This document shows positions 1 through 11,543 of a stretch of DNA of 64,000 bases, piece by piece. Location: contig VXIS01000271.1 of assembly GCA_008704415.1 (NCBI GenBank), forward strand, positions 1 to 64,000. Direction: 5' to 3'. Each line of letters begins with the position of its first letter. Position 1 is the first letter of the stretch. The DNA comes from Sphaerosporella brunnea. Taxonomy: Eukaryota > Ascomycota > Pezizomycetes > Pezizales > Pyronemataceae. A program made the position numbers and the translations under genes. Under the pieces are notes generated by a model. The model saw only the letters and a program-made list of their open reading frames with translations. It had not been told where the DNA came from and did not search any database.

Positions 1-156
1 GGATCACGAAAGCGTAAGAAGCTGTGAAGATGAAACAACAAAAAAGAAGTGTATTAAGGATGATGAGCAAAACTCTCTGTCTCCGAGGGCAACTTTATCA
101 ACACCCCTGTCCACATCGTAAACCCTGAATTCCTGCTAGTCACGGTGGTGAATCTC
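1..156 (-). repeat. 3' LTR (partial, cut by window edge)
   Basis: Bases 1-150 match 7908-8042 in the same orientation, beginning with the shared string ggatcacgaaagcgtaag. The left copy carries extra bases relative to the right one: an 11-base A-rich insertion near 34-45, plus further one- and two-base insertions. On the minus strand it is preceded by a purine-rich run near 157-170 (ctgggggaga), the expected position of the plus-strand primer. Confidence 0.75.
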
Positions 157-3100
157 CCCCAGTTCTAACCAAGAGCTTCCCGGCGTCGCAAAACTATCGT
201 CTAGAATACACAGCAACTACTGTCCTTCAATCCGCCTGCAAATCTCAATGTAAACGCAAACCTCAATACATGCAATCGTATGAGATAGTAAACCAACAAG
301 AATCAGAAACTTTTCAAAGCGATATCCTCCGCCTAACCCGCGGTCCCATGTCCTGCCATCCTGCCTATAATGCTTTCATTCTGCGCACACCCGCCGTACC
401 GGAAGAGGATCCTCCGCTACCATCCGGGGTTGTGTACCGCGCTCTCGAAAACGGGTCCACATCTGTATCAGCTTTCCCGGCCGGTATACGACGTCCATGG
501 TGTCAAAAAAATATGGCTGCAGCAGCATGCGGTATGTTGTCGAGCGCGCTTCGACATTTCACGTTCCACGGCGGCCGACCCTGGAGTACATCGCGGAGTC
601 GATCGTGATGGTAAAACACGTGAAAGAGGTCCGTCCAAGGACGAGGCGAGAGTTTGTTCACTGACAGTATATAGGCCAGCCAGTTCTCCGTTCAGGGATT
701 CGTATGAAGGTTCCCCCCCTGTCGTATGGCGGGCGGATATAGAGGATTGAGCCCAGCGTTTCCCCGCCGGGCTTGCGGGACTCGAATGGTTCGTCTACGG
801 CTCGTAGGGCCGTCGGTGTCGTCACGTGGACCTGGGGTTTCTCTTTATAGACGTTAAGCGCGTGGCGATCAAACGTGTCGAGGTCTTCCGGAATCCAGAG
901 GGGTGTCCGGTGTACTCCCAATGATACCTTGCTAGCGTGTACAGAGCGTGTAGTGCGGTCGGGTCGAGGATTTCGTAGGGTGCTGGATAGCTTCCGAGAA
1001 AGAATTGCGTTACTCGAAGTGTGTAGGAGCTCGCTGGTGGCTTCAGGTCCATGTTATGTCTGAAGCTGGATCGTCGCCACGTCCGGTAACCGGTTACTCC
1101 ACTGACCCTAGGGTCGAGACCCGGTGGAACATCCGGGAGTCGACTATCCGCAAGTAATGAAGCGGGTTCGAGGCCGTAGCGTTCTCGAATGGGGTCCTTG
1201 CCTGGATAATGAGCCTTTTTGACATGCTGCGTACACTGACGATGGGAGGGATGTTGAGATTGAGGGGATATCCAATCCACGCTTCTCCCACCGGAGTTGG
1301 ACGCCAATTACGCGACGAAAGGTTTGGCTAGTTTTCTGTGGGCTTAGCTTATTACGTTTGACAGTCGAAACCGGGGTGTAAGTCAGCCGGATGGAGACGA
1401 TAAGTCTCAGACGGCGATGTTCGGAGCTCAGAATGGCGCCGCATCGTAATAGGCTTCTGAGCGCGAAAAGAGCCTTTATGATTGCCTGTTGGGAGTTTGG
1501 AGCCTTGCGGGACACACCACCCAGGACATCCTCGGCCGTGCTCATTGCGATCGTCGTCTTCTACTGTGGGTGGAGCAGAAGGGTTGCCGGAGCCGTTCCA
1601 TCGGTTACCTGGGCGTTTGCGTGTAGAGGAGGCTCATTCGGACTGAATCCGGGCCCAGGGTTTGCTACGCCGTATTGTATGCGAGCGAATCAGTCCAAGG
1701 TTACGATGCCAAGTTGTTTGCCTGTTGATTGACGTAGGCTCGGAGCCGATTTCCAACGTCTTTTGTTTGCCCGCCCTCCGCTGCTCCATCGCCTGGGCGT
1801 GTACGCCGCTGTCTTCCGATGATCGAAACATAGCGCGCGGCCAGCGACCTCCAAAAAAGACAATGATAAGTCGGGGGTCCCGGCGGTGATGGAATTTCAG
1901 AGGAGTAAAAACACGCGGGACACGACATGTTCGAAAAACGTGTCAGCGAGGGATGCCGCGGTGCAAAATCGGACGGTCTGTTGGAGCGAATATACATCAG
2001 CCTTGGTATCGACGGTCCACCACGTTAGTCAGTACCGCGTGAACCTCCGCTTTTCGGTAGTCCACAATGAGATCCATGTTGAAAGACTCAAATGCCGACC
2101 CCTGCCGCCTTCTGTATCCGTCCGTTACGGTGGGTCAATTGAAAGTAGCGATCCACAATGACCGGCCGGCGCATGGAGGTCTCATTCATTCAACTTCCCC
2201 GGCAATGTCTGACTGTGCAGTATGACAACGATAGTCGAATAGGCGGGGCCCGGTAATAGGGTAGCACAGGCACCGATCGTACGTCTTGTCACCGCCGAAA
2301 GGGATCACCAGGTAGCCATCATTGTGCTAATGTAAGATTCAGCAATCATGTCCTTGGGCAAACACACCCTATCCACGTTAAAGAGGTTCTGTGTGGATGT
2401 GTCACATCACCAGAGAAGCGTTACGACTGTCGATTGGGCTTGCTTGTTATTCATGAATGTTGGTGCGTACCCCAAACGGAATGAAGGATGCCGCATAGCC
2501 GCTTCCCAGTCTCAGTACGCCTGTGGAATGGAAATTATGCATCGAGATCGACTGAGTCCGTTTCGTAGTCCTCTTCAAGTCCATCACTGCATAAGGACTG
2601 CGCGACAGGCCTCTGCGAAATGGAAGCGTCGGTATACAATCCGCAAAGGTCTTCCATCAAACTTCGGGTGTGCCAGAACTGGGGTGCCGAGCAAACCTCT
2701 CTCTTAGTTCATCGAACGCCCCCTTTACGCAGCGCCGTTATGACCACGCAATGGTCTCTTGCGACATTGTAATCTACTGCCGAAGATCTGGTGTGAGCGG
2801 TTTCAAAAGATCGAGGGGGGCGTGGATCTTGGGGTAGTTCCGAATGAAGCGACCGGTAGTATCCGAACATCGTCAGAGAAAGCCGGTAGATGCTCTCCCA
2901 GAGGCTGCCGGTGCCGCAGATCCACGTGATGCCTTGCCCTATGTCTTCGAGCCGTAACATGACGTACCGACCGAGGCCGAGACCCAGCAGTCGTAACTCA
3001 GGACGAACGCGAAACGAACATCTTCTCACTTGCCGGAACACAATCCTGGTCTCATGCACGAAGCGGTGGAAAGACGTCGGAGGAGGTGAGCGATGTGTTG

Positions 3101-4950
3101 TTCCCACAGTGTCCGGAAAAGCAGAACATCGTCGATGTAGACAAAAAAAACAAGGCGCAGGTTCCCCAACGTAAGATCATAGGATCGTAATCATAATCCT
3201 TGGAATTGTGCCGTGAGCAGTTGTGCAGACCAAACGGCATGAGCTTGAATTGGAACGGCCTTCGGTGGGTGATGAAACCGCTCTGTATCGATCCTGCTCC
3301 GCCAAGTTCCACCTGATGGCTCACCATTTAGACCGCGGCTAACGCGCTGAAAAAAATACTCCCGCGAGAGCGAGGAGAATTAGTAGTCGGGAGGTTAGCA
3401 TTGGGTAAACACGTCCTTACATCGTGACTTTTGCAGGCTCCCTTGGAAAGCGACGCAGAAGAAGAAACGCCACTTGTTGTTTGCCCGACACCAGGACCGA
3501 CCCGCCGAGGCGGCGGTTGAGTTGGCACCCCGCTCGACTGACGTCCCAATCCTCCATCTGGACAGTGCTTAGGGCGACCTACCAGCGCGTTTGGCCGGCC
3601 CAATGGACGGAGTCTAGCCGCAGGGGGGAAGCTCGACATCCACGTCTTGATGGGTGCCAGCCACAGCCTTAACTTGTCCATTCGTCCGTCACTGTGGAAA
3701 ACATCATTGGACCAACTCCGAAGGGGAGTATGCAGGACAGTTCCGAAGCCTCGCGCTGAGGTTGAGGCTCCGACATCGTCATGATACCGTTTGGCCATCG
3801 TCCACTGGCAAGCTCGGAGGGAAACGCTACGTCAGCGTCTTCAAGTGGTTCTCCGGGAGGGAATTGAGCACAGCCTACACGTTTCTGCGCGGTGGAGGCG
3901 ATCAAATCGGATGGTGTGGTCTCTGATGTTATGGGATGTTTACGTGGGACCTCTCGTCCCGTGTATCGAAGCGTAAATCGTCGCTGCATAGGTATATTGC
4001 ATCCGTATGTGCGAGCCGTGTGGCGCCCGCGGGGTGCACACCGGGTGATGTGAAAATTGTCGACTCGGGGAATGGATTCCTTCTCCAGAGTGTTCCTCCA
4101 TGTTGCGCACGGCGTCGCTATGGAGGCTCTCAAACCGATCGAGGGTATGGCCGCGTGTGCCGCGAGATGGATCAGATCGTCCCATTAACAATATGCGAGG
4201 AGCCGAAACCGACCGCACCGAATAAAACTGCCTCAGCCTCGCCCAGAATCTGACGTTTCTCATACGCATAGGGTGCTCTGAGTGGTTGAGAACATAATGA
4301 AGCGCGTCTCGCTGTCGATTATCGCTCGCGGCATCTGCGGCGCTGTCGGGATCGACAATTCCGCCGTCAGGTAAGGAGTGAAGATATAGTCCGTTCCCTC
4401 CATACACGCTGTATGCACTGGGATTGGGACCGTCGAGCGTCCTGGAACCACCAAGCGTTTCTCAGAGAAGACCTTCACCGACTGAAACTTAGGCGCTGCC
4501 GTCGAAAAAGGGGGAAACGACAGGCCGCCGATGTTGCCTTGCATCCTGCTCGTCATGATGTCGATCCCGTAGTCGCGGATCGCATCCAGACCGATCAGGA
4601 GACCTGGGGCGAAAGATTCCAAGACGTGTAGTCGACGTCGAATTCCGCGAGGATTCGCTCGCTCGTTGTGTCGTCATGGCATTTAAGCCAGACCGGAATT
4701 ACTGTGAAAACCGATCGTTGTAGTCTCGCCTACGCCCGAAATCTTCTTTTGCGTAGGGAAAATTGAACTGTCTGGATAGTACTTGTGCAGGAGGTCCTTG
4801 TCGATGAGGCCGACGTTGGAACACACATACGTGAGCCCTGGGACTTCGTTCGACGCGGATGATGCCGAGCCTAGGCGAAACTTTGCCGCCAGTGGTGAGC
4901 ATCGTAGGTAGCTTTTACCATTTCCAGCCAGTTGGCGCGGGCGCTCCAAT
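157..4950 (-). pseudogene. pol remnants (protease, reverse transcriptase, downstream domains)
   Basis: No long ORF survives, but the minus strand shows a degraded pol. At 3128-3139 the bases encode YIDD inside FVYIDDVLLF, the reverse-transcriptase catalytic motif. Near 3225-3245 FKLMPFGL matches the conserved MPFGL block about 30 residues upstream. Segments at 4260-4622 and 4683-4949 lie where a gag-pol protease would be. Frame changes every few hundred bases, and an A8 run at 3142-3149 lies directly beside the YIDD codons. RNase H and integrase must lie at 600-2700, but I cannot place their catalytic residues confidently. The element is non-autonomous as written. Confidence 0.7.
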
Positions 4951-4995
4951 CGCCGTCACCTGGATCTGATCAGCGTCCTGCTTGGAATTGGGGGA

Positions 4996-5540
4996 AGGTT
5001 GACTTCCCCTGGTGTACCCTGGGCCAGTCCACTCGGGGGGTTACCCCAGCTGCTGCCAGCCACAGGGGAAGTGGATTCGTCCTCGTCCGTACCGCCTCGA
5101 CCTCCAACCTTGTACCACTCTGTTTTCCCTCGCCTCCGATCCACCAGGTGTCTCGAGAAAATTCGTCTTCTGTCCTTCGGAGTCCTTCCAGATCAATCGG
5201 ACTTTGCAGAATTTTGTTGGTCGTTTTCATTCGGGACTTCTTCACATTTGGTCCGAACTTCTCAGGAGTCCCGGCGAGGGTTGATCGTGTGGGATGCATC
5301 GTGTGAATTTAGCCGCGCAGGGACAGTCTGTGTTATATCAGCTTCGATACGGGACGTGGCATCGGGTTGACTTCCCCGTGTCAACCCCCGGGCCAGACTA
5401 CTCGCCGGGTCACGGCAGCTGCTGCCAGCCACGGGGGTGGGATGGGTCTCCTCCTCTTCCTCTTTCATCCGGGACTTCTTGCCGTCAGGTCCGTACTTAT
5501 CCGGGATCTGACGAGGGGTTTCGTGTTGGGGATCGGTAGC
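4996..5540 (-). repeat. degenerate tandem duplication between gag and pol
   Basis: Two related blocks occur in the same orientation. One begins near 4998 with gttgacttcccctggtg and the other near 5368 with gttgacttccccgtgtc. Both continue into a shared cagctgctgccagccac segment, and both end in a cgggacttctt / ggtccg segment (about 5229-5300 and 5467-5535). The blocks differ in length and carry many substitutions. They fall just downstream of gag in the element's own orientation, where the gag-pol junction would be. Confidence 0.6.
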
Positions 5541-5545
5541 CCGAT

Positions 5546-7657
5546 CTACTGATCCCCGAGGCCATTTCCCGCCTCCGATTCGTCCCGATCGTCATCCTCA
5601 TGGTAGAGGACAGTCATATGGGAGGCATTCGCGTGTTGAAAATTGTACGAAGTAAGGTTACCGGACTCACTGCGATAGAGCTGGACTTCCAGCTTGTCTC
5701 CCGGATCCTCAACGTCTCCGATGTGCGTCCGCGGCTTGGTGTTGTAGTTACACTCAAAACTGAAATGCATCTGGTTCGGCTTTCCATTCTTCTCGCATAC
5801 GCTGCATGCGTGTTTGATAAAAACAGGCTTCCCCTGGTAATTCAGGTACGATCGCACCATTCTTCCGTTCTCCGGGTTGAGCCGGTTCTGAATGGTAGAT
5901 TTTCGGTCCTGGCCGGTACGGTCGATCGCTTTGCCTTTGTCCTTCGAGGGGCGTGAAGCACTCGGACCGGTCTCAGGGTTTCCGAACTGATTCCCGAGGA
6001 ACCGTCCCGTCGCTTTCGGCTCGTATTGCATAGGGGCAGCAGCCGGAACAAAACTTTCGGGGGAAAAGATCCTTCCAGGGGACCGCGTGACAGCGGGCGA
6101 AGTGCGGTCGTAATCCATCAGTTCGCTGATAAAGCCGTCTATGCTGGACTTCTCCTTGCAAAACCGTACGACCTCGGTGTCCATTACTGCCTTCATTTTC
6201 AGGATGATATTTGCCTCCTCGGATCCCTCGTAAGCGCGTTTCAGTAGTCTATACTTGCGGATGCCGAAGGCTGCCCAGCTGTCCCCGTGGGGTTTGCGAT
6301 ATGAGTCGGCCTCGAATTGCATTACACCGAGATCCGGCTTAAACCGTGCTCGAAGCAGCGTCTTGAAGCGGTCCCAACAGCCTTCACCGGTCGTCACAAA
6401 GAGGTGCACCTCGGAAGGCTTGGTGAGGTACCAATCCCTCATCGGATCTCCGACGGCGAAACAGCGGTGAAGGATATGTGGGCACACCGCCAGTTCTCCA
6501 AACGAGGTGACGATGTGATCAATCTGTGAAATCCACTCTTCCAAATCATCGCCGAACAGGATACTCGGAAGATCACTGGGATTAAACCTGGGTTTCGCCG
6601 GGCCGCTACCAGCCGTCATAGCCACTGGTGCCATGTAGATGCTGGTGGGGCTCAGCGGAGTTGTGGGGCCCGTCCACCCACCAGACCGTATCTGGTTGCG
6701 TTCCTCATCGATAGCAGCCCTCTTGACATCCATATTGTGGAGTTCCGCACGTAGGGCTCTATCCCGAACCTCTGGATCATCCGCTCTGTTCTCTCGTTGC
6801 AGCTCCAGTCGAATAAGCTGTTTGATCTGTGCTAGAAGTGTGGCGTTTGAGTCGTTGGAAGGCGTGTTTCCAGTGTCCGACGAGCCTGCTCCGCCAGACG
6901 TGCGGCCCGATCCGGATGGAGCGGCTGAGCTGGAAGATCCCGCAGCAGGTATTGTAGAGTCTTTGTTATCTGATGAAGGGGGCGAGGAAGGCGGCGAAGA
7001 TAGGGGGCTCGATTGAGGTTCTCGGAAGCGTTCGGTGTTCCACTGGTCGAGTAGGAGCTGTTCCTGCTCCCGGCGAGCAGCTTCGAGAAGCCAAGATTTG
7101 CTTCTGGTTTCTGGTGCCACGTCTACCAAGAAACGTGCGAACGCGAATGGGAGAACGAGGGCCTGCTTTAAGATCCTAGCACCAACACAAAGAGCCTCCC
7201 AGGATGGGACGAAATTCCAAGTGCTGGTTGAGTCACCCGGAGTCGGCTCGATGAGGCGTTTTTGACGGGAAAGGGGTCGCGGGGGTGAGTCTGGCTCCTC
7301 TACTTCGTACGCTTGCAGAGTGGTAGTCTCGGGATTGAGGACTTCACCCAGACGCTGTAAAGCTGTAAAGGTTTCTTCTGATTGCTGCTTCCGGCGAGGA
7401 GAAGGGAAAGAAGTCTGGCCGAAGACAACCGGAAGTCCTACGTCGAAGCTTTGTCGCACCGCTAGTTGGTTGTGCTCAGTGGACTGAGTTTCCGATTCTC
7501 TCTGGAAACAGGTTCCGAGACCTAATTTTCGACGGGAGGACTTCTGATTCCAATACTTGCCGTCGAGATCGGACGTAAGTCTCTCGAGCCGGCGCTTTTT
7601 TGCTGTCCCTGGATTTGTGTTAGGTTCCTTGATTACTCGTTTATGAGAGACATCCAT
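5546..7657 (-). CDS. gag-like polyprotein of LTR retrotransposon
   Basis: An open frame of about 703 residues from an ATG at 7655-7657; the frame is open 12 codons further upstream but without an ATG. The N-terminal third is basic then low-complexity, with Ser/Pro/Gly-rich runs. The middle (about residues 345-530) begins near PRFNPSDLPSILFGDDLEEW and resembles the capsid-like domain of fungal Ty3/gypsy gags. Near the C-terminus a Cys/His cluster of the form CX2CX9HX4C (CSVC...H...C) resembles a retroviral zinc knuckle with a longer middle spacing. It would package element RNA into particles. It is the only intact frame of the element; pol downstream is broken. Family placement is by motif and context. 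Confidence 0.75.
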   Translation of the reverse strand: MDVSHKRVIKEPNTNPGTAKKRRLERLTSDLDGKYWNQKSSRRKLGLGTCFQRESETQSTEHNQLAVRQSFDVGLPVVFGQTSFPSPRRKQQSEETFTALQRLGEVLNPETTTLQAYEVEEPDSPPRPLSRQKRLIEPTPGDSTSTWNFVPSWEALCVGARILKQALVLPFAFARFLVDVAPETRSKSWLLEAARREQEQLLLDQWNTERFREPQSSPLSSPPSSPPSSDNKDSTIPAAGSSSSAAPSGSGRTSGGAGSSDTGNTPSNDSNATLLAQIKQLIRLELQRENRADDPEVRDRALRAELHNMDVKRAAIDEERNQIRSGGWTGPTTPLSPTSIYMAPVAMTAGSGPAKPRFNPSDLPSILFGDDLEEWISQIDHIVTSFGELAVCPHILHRCFAVGDPMRDWYLTKPSEVHLFVTTGEGCWDRFKTLLRARFKPDLGVMQFEADSYRKPHGDSWAAFGIRKYRLLKRAYEGSEEANIILKMKAVMDTEVVRFCKEKSSIDGFISELMDYDRTSPAVTRSPGRIFSPESFVPAAAPMQYEPKATGRFLGNQFGNPETGPSASRPSKDKGKAIDRTGQDRKSTIQNRLNPENGRMVRSYLNYQGKPVFIKHACSVCEKNGKPNQMHFSFECNYNTKPRTHIGDVEDPGDKLEVQLYRSESGNLTSYNFQHANASHMTVLYHEDDDRDESEAGNGLGDQ

Positions 7658-7878
7658 CAGCGGCCTGATAACAGGCCGCGAAGAAAAGAACACTTAGCAA
7701 GAACTTGATAAGCTCTGAGCAGAGCAGCGGGTTATTGCCGGAAACGCAGCGGGATTGATGCTCAGGGCTTGGGAGATGCAGCGGGTCGAGCGATGGGGAG
7801 GGTTCGAGCGGGAAAGAAACGAAAAACAGAAGGAAAAACGGAGCGTGGTGCGGAGGTTTCACTGTCCTTGACGCCAGA

Positions 7879-8042
7879 TGTGAACCCGGAACGCTCAAGA
7901 GGCGTGGGGATCACGAAAGCGTAAGAAGCTGTGAAGATGAAGAAGTGTATTAAGGATGATGAGCAAACTCTCTGTCTCCGAGCAACTTTATCTAACACCC
8001 CTGTCCACATGTAAACCCTAACCTGCTTAGTCACCGGTTGTG
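7879..8042 (-). repeat. 5' LTR
   Basis: The outer end at 8042 reads TGTCACAACCGG on the minus strand. The inner end is placed at 7879, where TTCACA would close a TG...CA repeat; this inner border is tentative. Just inside is TGGCGTCAAGGAC, which begins with the TGG expected for a tRNA-3'-end primer-binding site. The partner copy at the window start supports the repeat, but its inner end lies outside the window. Confidence 0.6.
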
Positions 8043-8488
8043 ACACGGGGTGTGCTTGAGCGTGTTCAACCCCGCGAACCAAAACCATACCGAGTACGCC
8101 AAAACACCAATCTCTGCGAGCACTTTTACGAATGGTACGATCCAGTTCTTGTCCCAAGCAGGCCACCGCCAGTGCATTTTGTAGGTTGTGAAGGAGCAGA
8201 GCGTGAATATGACGACTGCTCGTAGGAGTACGCTACTACCAAGGGTCAGGATTGGAGATAGACGCCGGTTTGGATTCCGAGGCCGTACATGTCGTTGTTG
8301 CCGTCGATGCCGGTGCAGGCGACACCCCGCCCAACGTCGGCAGGTGTCTGCCCGTTAGCAGATGTGGCGGCGAGGGCGACCAGGAATGGTGAGGCGGTCA
8401 ATGACCATGGCCAACCACTGCTAATCATCGTCGATAAGACCAAAGAAGAAACTCCCAAATCACTGACGAAAATGTCCTGGGAAAGCAC
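8043..8488 (-). pseudogene. decayed fungal integral-membrane protein gene, interrupted by the LTR element
   Basis: The minus strand encodes DMYGLGIQTGVYLQ (about 8250-8300), a block I recognise from the N-terminus of a widespread fungal multi-pass membrane family of unknown function. A stop follows it. In another frame 8048-8237 encodes VLLRAVVIFTL and then VWFWFAGLNTLKHTP, like a later region of the same family. The intervening region of normal members is missing and the frames do not join, so the gene was already broken. Coding sequence stops exactly where the LTR starts (8042/8043), so the element landed in the gene or its remnant. Any remaining 3' part would lie left of the window. Confidence 0.55.
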
Positions 8489-10050
8489 GCAGCATAGAGA
8501 AAAGCGTGGTTTTGGAAGGTCGAGGGAGAGCCGGCATAAATATGTGTTTTCATAAATTATGATCAGCGTGCCTGCGGGCCAGTGAAAGAGAGCCTTCCGC
8601 AGAGGGTGGTTGTCGGGGCGAGGGGAGGGATGGGCTGGTTGTTCGTCATGTGGGGGTGAGAGAGAGGGGGATGCTCATGTAGGAGGAAGGGATAAATGGC
8701 GGCGAGGTATCGAGCCCTGTGCTTTCCTTTGTTCTCATTTTTCTGTTGGCTCCGTCACCCAGCTACTCAGCATGATTGGGGCAGTCAAGGCGGGGATGCG
8801 ACCTCCGGCGTGGCCTCTGGCCTGCCATACTAGTGGCAACATTAGTTCTTTGCAGTTCAATGAAGATAGCCAGCGCGTGATGGCTTGAGCTGCATGGCTA
8901 GTTCGTTTGTCCCTCCAATGCGATATTGCACCGAATAGCAGGCTGAAACGCCTGTCTTTGTGTGGCCCTGTAAGGCAACAATACCTACATAGACTACCTA
9001 TTGCTTTTTCACTTGGCTGCACCACTCAAAAGACAGAATTCCCCGATCTGAACGAAGCGGATACTCGCTACAAGGATAAAGCACGACAATGCAGGGGTCA
9101 CATATGCAGCTGCAGTCGATTGAAAACTCCAAGCTCTGAGTGGAAGAGCGATGCCCAAGTGAAAAGAAGGCCGCTATGGCTGCTCCATGTTATTCTTTTT
9201 GACGGCGTTCACTGAAAAGTTGCCGGGCTCCTTGGCCGCTGGGCACTGCGTGTCTTAGGACTCAAATTTTGGAAAGGCCGCACTCCTTTCCGGCCTACTC
9301 TGAGGGCAAATACTTCCTTCGCGTTACAACGCCACAGCGGCGCCTCCAAATACAAAGAGTCTGGACGGAAACAAACTCCAAACGCCAAAAGATAGGTAGA
9401 GCGCGAAACAAAAAACGAGCGATCAACTGTGATACATCACCTTCCCCCCTTGATCAGCTCCTTCCTGACCTCCATCAGCAGCGCCCTTCGGGCAATCGCA
9501 TCTTTGGCTGCCTTACTGTATTTCGGCAGGATTTAGCTAGTGAAGACCTCCCTTCCAGCTCTCCAATAGTCCGTTCATGCTCCTCATCATCTGCCCTGAT
9601 CAATGCGCTCCCACTTCACCTGACTCCTGTATTTTTTGGAGCGAAAGGCTGGCTTTTCGGTAGGGCGCACCCTCCATAAGAAAAAAAACCTTACAATCTA
9701 CTGACTTCCCAGTGACTGGCAATCAGCCGGCACCCCTTTCCCCTCAAGTCCTTCGAGTCATCATGTGTCACTCATACCTAACATCCCCTAACCCTTACAG
9801 AAAATCTCAAGGCGCTTCGCCTTTCGTTCCAAAAAAAATAAAAATACGGTACTTCCGGCTTCAATTATATTCACGCCGCTGCTACTTTGGTGAAGGCTCC
9901 TCCCTTATCTTGCGGACTGCTTGCAAGGTTCTTTGAGTCGCAGATCTATGTAGGAGAGTAGACTCTCTTAGGTGGTCTGGGAGCTAAAGGGAAAGAGGGT
10001 TTTTCGGGTATACCAAGGCGATGAGGGAGTTGGCTACGCAGGTCTATCTA
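8489..10050. other. no recognisable gene
   Basis: Short overlapping ORFs in several frames show no motif or coherent reading. I see no repeat ends or RNA gene here. Confidence 0.5.
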
Positions 10051-10498
10051 CCGTATCGTCTGAGTCTTAAGCAACGCGGGCCGGAGGGGTGGGGGTGGTA
10101 AGGTTGCGGGTGTCGAGGGTTTTCTATTGGTGGGATTGGACGTCGCGGTCACAATTTGGGTTTGTACACAACTTTAATGATGATCAAAAGGCGGGGCGCG
10201 GGTGGTGAGCGGCATGCGCAATGGCAACTCCGGCATTTTCCCCGTCCTGAGCAGGCTCCCCGGTACGGTCCAAAAAGGGTGCCGGTAGCGGACAAACACC
10301 GGAAGATACGGCGCGATGCCCCTGTGAAAGCGTATTCAAAAATGCCCGGGGCGTTGGCCAACACCGCCGGCACTGTAATGGTTCTGCTGCTGTAAATAAA
10401 AATTAGATACAGCGCGAGTCTTTAGAAATTAACTTTTTGATAGCCTGGCAACACCCCCACCCCTCCGGCCCGCGTTGCTTAAGACTCAGACGATACGG
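10051..10498. mobile_element. MITE-like element, copy A (49-bp terminal inverted repeats)
   Basis: A 448-bp element flanked by TA on both sides (10049-10050 and 10499-10500). The left end starts CCGTATCGTCTGAGTCTTAA and continues through gcaacgcgggccggaggggt. The right end is its exact reverse complement for about 49 bases. No coding frame is evident. A second copy lies 1.65 kb away. TA flanks plus long TIRs suggest a non-autonomous element mobilised by a Tc1/mariner-type transposase, but I do not recognise the family. Confidence 0.85.
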
Positions 10499-11054
10499 TA
10501 GTTTGAGGTGAGGTGAATCCTAAACCCTATCACTCTGCGAGCCTCCACTGCTTGAGCCTCCCCCGAACAAGCCGGCTTCTGGAAGAAAGCTCATGAGTAT
10601 TGGTCTGAGTCTTGCGATGGGGGAGGGTGTGGCCTAATTGAACGAAAGTCAAGGTGACAATAGGGGCCGGATTTAGCCAACTGCGTTCCAACTTTTCGAT
10701 GAAAAGTGGAGGTCGGGCGGGGGCGGAGAGCAAGCTGATGGCAGGGTTAAAACAGGATCCTGAAGTCCAATAGATCACATCGAAGTCCAAAAGGAAGCTC
10801 GAATGGGCCCTAAAAAGCGGTGGTTGGAAAATGGTCCTAGGATCTCGAAAACATGCGGCTCAGCCCTAGTTAAGCAATGTATCGCGAGCTTGGTAGGTGC
10901 GGAATCTCTCGTACTGCAGCTTTCGTCTTTTTCTTGTCCCTGCAGGAACTTATCCGTCCCCAAATTTCAGGCCATCATTCTTGCCGAGGCTGTAAACGCC
11001 AAATTTCTCCGCCGGAAAACAGTGCCATCTTGTGGGACTCCAAAAGCTCTTCCT
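10499..11054. other. spacer between MITE copy A and the small membrane-protein ORF
   Basis: No recognisable gene. A plus-strand frame at 10803-11309 overlaps the better minus-strand candidate and has a low-complexity composition. Confidence 0.4.
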
Positions 11055-11543
11055 TTATATTCTTTCCATCGACACCTTACCTCCCCACCCGTGCCTAATA
11101 GACGACAACTCGACAAATTGCCGCTCATCACACACAACCCTAGCGCTAGTACCTCCCAGAACCATCATATAGCACTCCGCCACTCCTTTCCCCTTCCTTC
11201 GCCCAAGCTGCAGTCCATTTTTACACTCCAGCATCCACCTGTCCTTTCCCTCGAACAGCGTGCAAAAGTGCAATCCCTCGGCAGCCACCAAAGTATGATT
11301 CGAAGATAGCGGGATCGCAGGCACTCGTATTTCATGGGGTTTGGGCAGGAAAATGGTGACAAGAGCGACCGCAACAGCGCCAAGGAAGCATACGCCTAGC
11401 GTAAAGAGGATACGTTGGCCGTTTTCGGAGCGGCAGAGCCTTTTGAGCGGTTCAAAGTTCAAGCTTGTGATCGACACTGGTAGTATCCGCAGCTGTGGGA
11501 GTTTATATTCGGTTTTTCGAGGGTGTAGGAAGGGAAGCTGCAT
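11055..11543 (-). CDS. hypothetical single-pass membrane protein (162 aa)
   Basis: ATG at 11541-11543, uninterrupted to the stop. Residues 1-44 are basic. Residues about 45-66 (ILFTLGVCFLGAVAVALVTI) form one strong transmembrane segment. The rest carries four spaced cysteines (HFCTLF, LECKN, AECYM, VVCDE), as expected for a disulphide-bonded outer domain. The positive residues before the helix favour a cytosolic N-terminus. I do not recognise the family. It lies between two copies of the same MITE. Upstream exons are possible, and a spurious ORF cannot be excluded. Confidence 0.4.
   Translation of the reverse strand: MQLPFLHPRKTEYKLPQLRILPVSITSLNFEPLKRLCRSENGQRILFTLGVCFLGAVAVALVTIFLPKPHEIRVPAIPLSSNHTLVAAEGLHFCTLFEGKDRWMLECKNGLQLGRRKGKGVAECYMMVLGGTSARVVCDERQFVELSSIRHGWGGKVSMERI

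Larger units (their letters stand above)
1..8042 (-). mobile_element. Ty3/gypsy-type LTR retrotransposon, gag intact, pol broken
   Basis: Direct repeats at 1-156 and 7908-8042 bracket a gag-like ORF followed by reverse-transcriptase remnants, all read on the minus strand. The order 5' LTR, gag, pol, purine-rich tract, 3' LTR is that of an LTR retroelement. The LTR begins TGTCACAACCGGTGAC on the minus strand, typical of Ty3/gypsy LTRs. The 3' LTR is cut by the window edge, so the target-site duplication cannot be tested. The 5' LTR abuts a broken host-type gene at 8043. Differences between the two LTR copies are mainly insertions in the left copy, so either the element is old or the left part is poorly base-called. 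Confidence 0.8.

Noticed and set aside
10156..10395. Small ORFs inside the MITE copies
   Set aside because: They differ between the two copies, lack known motifs and are explained by the repeat itself.
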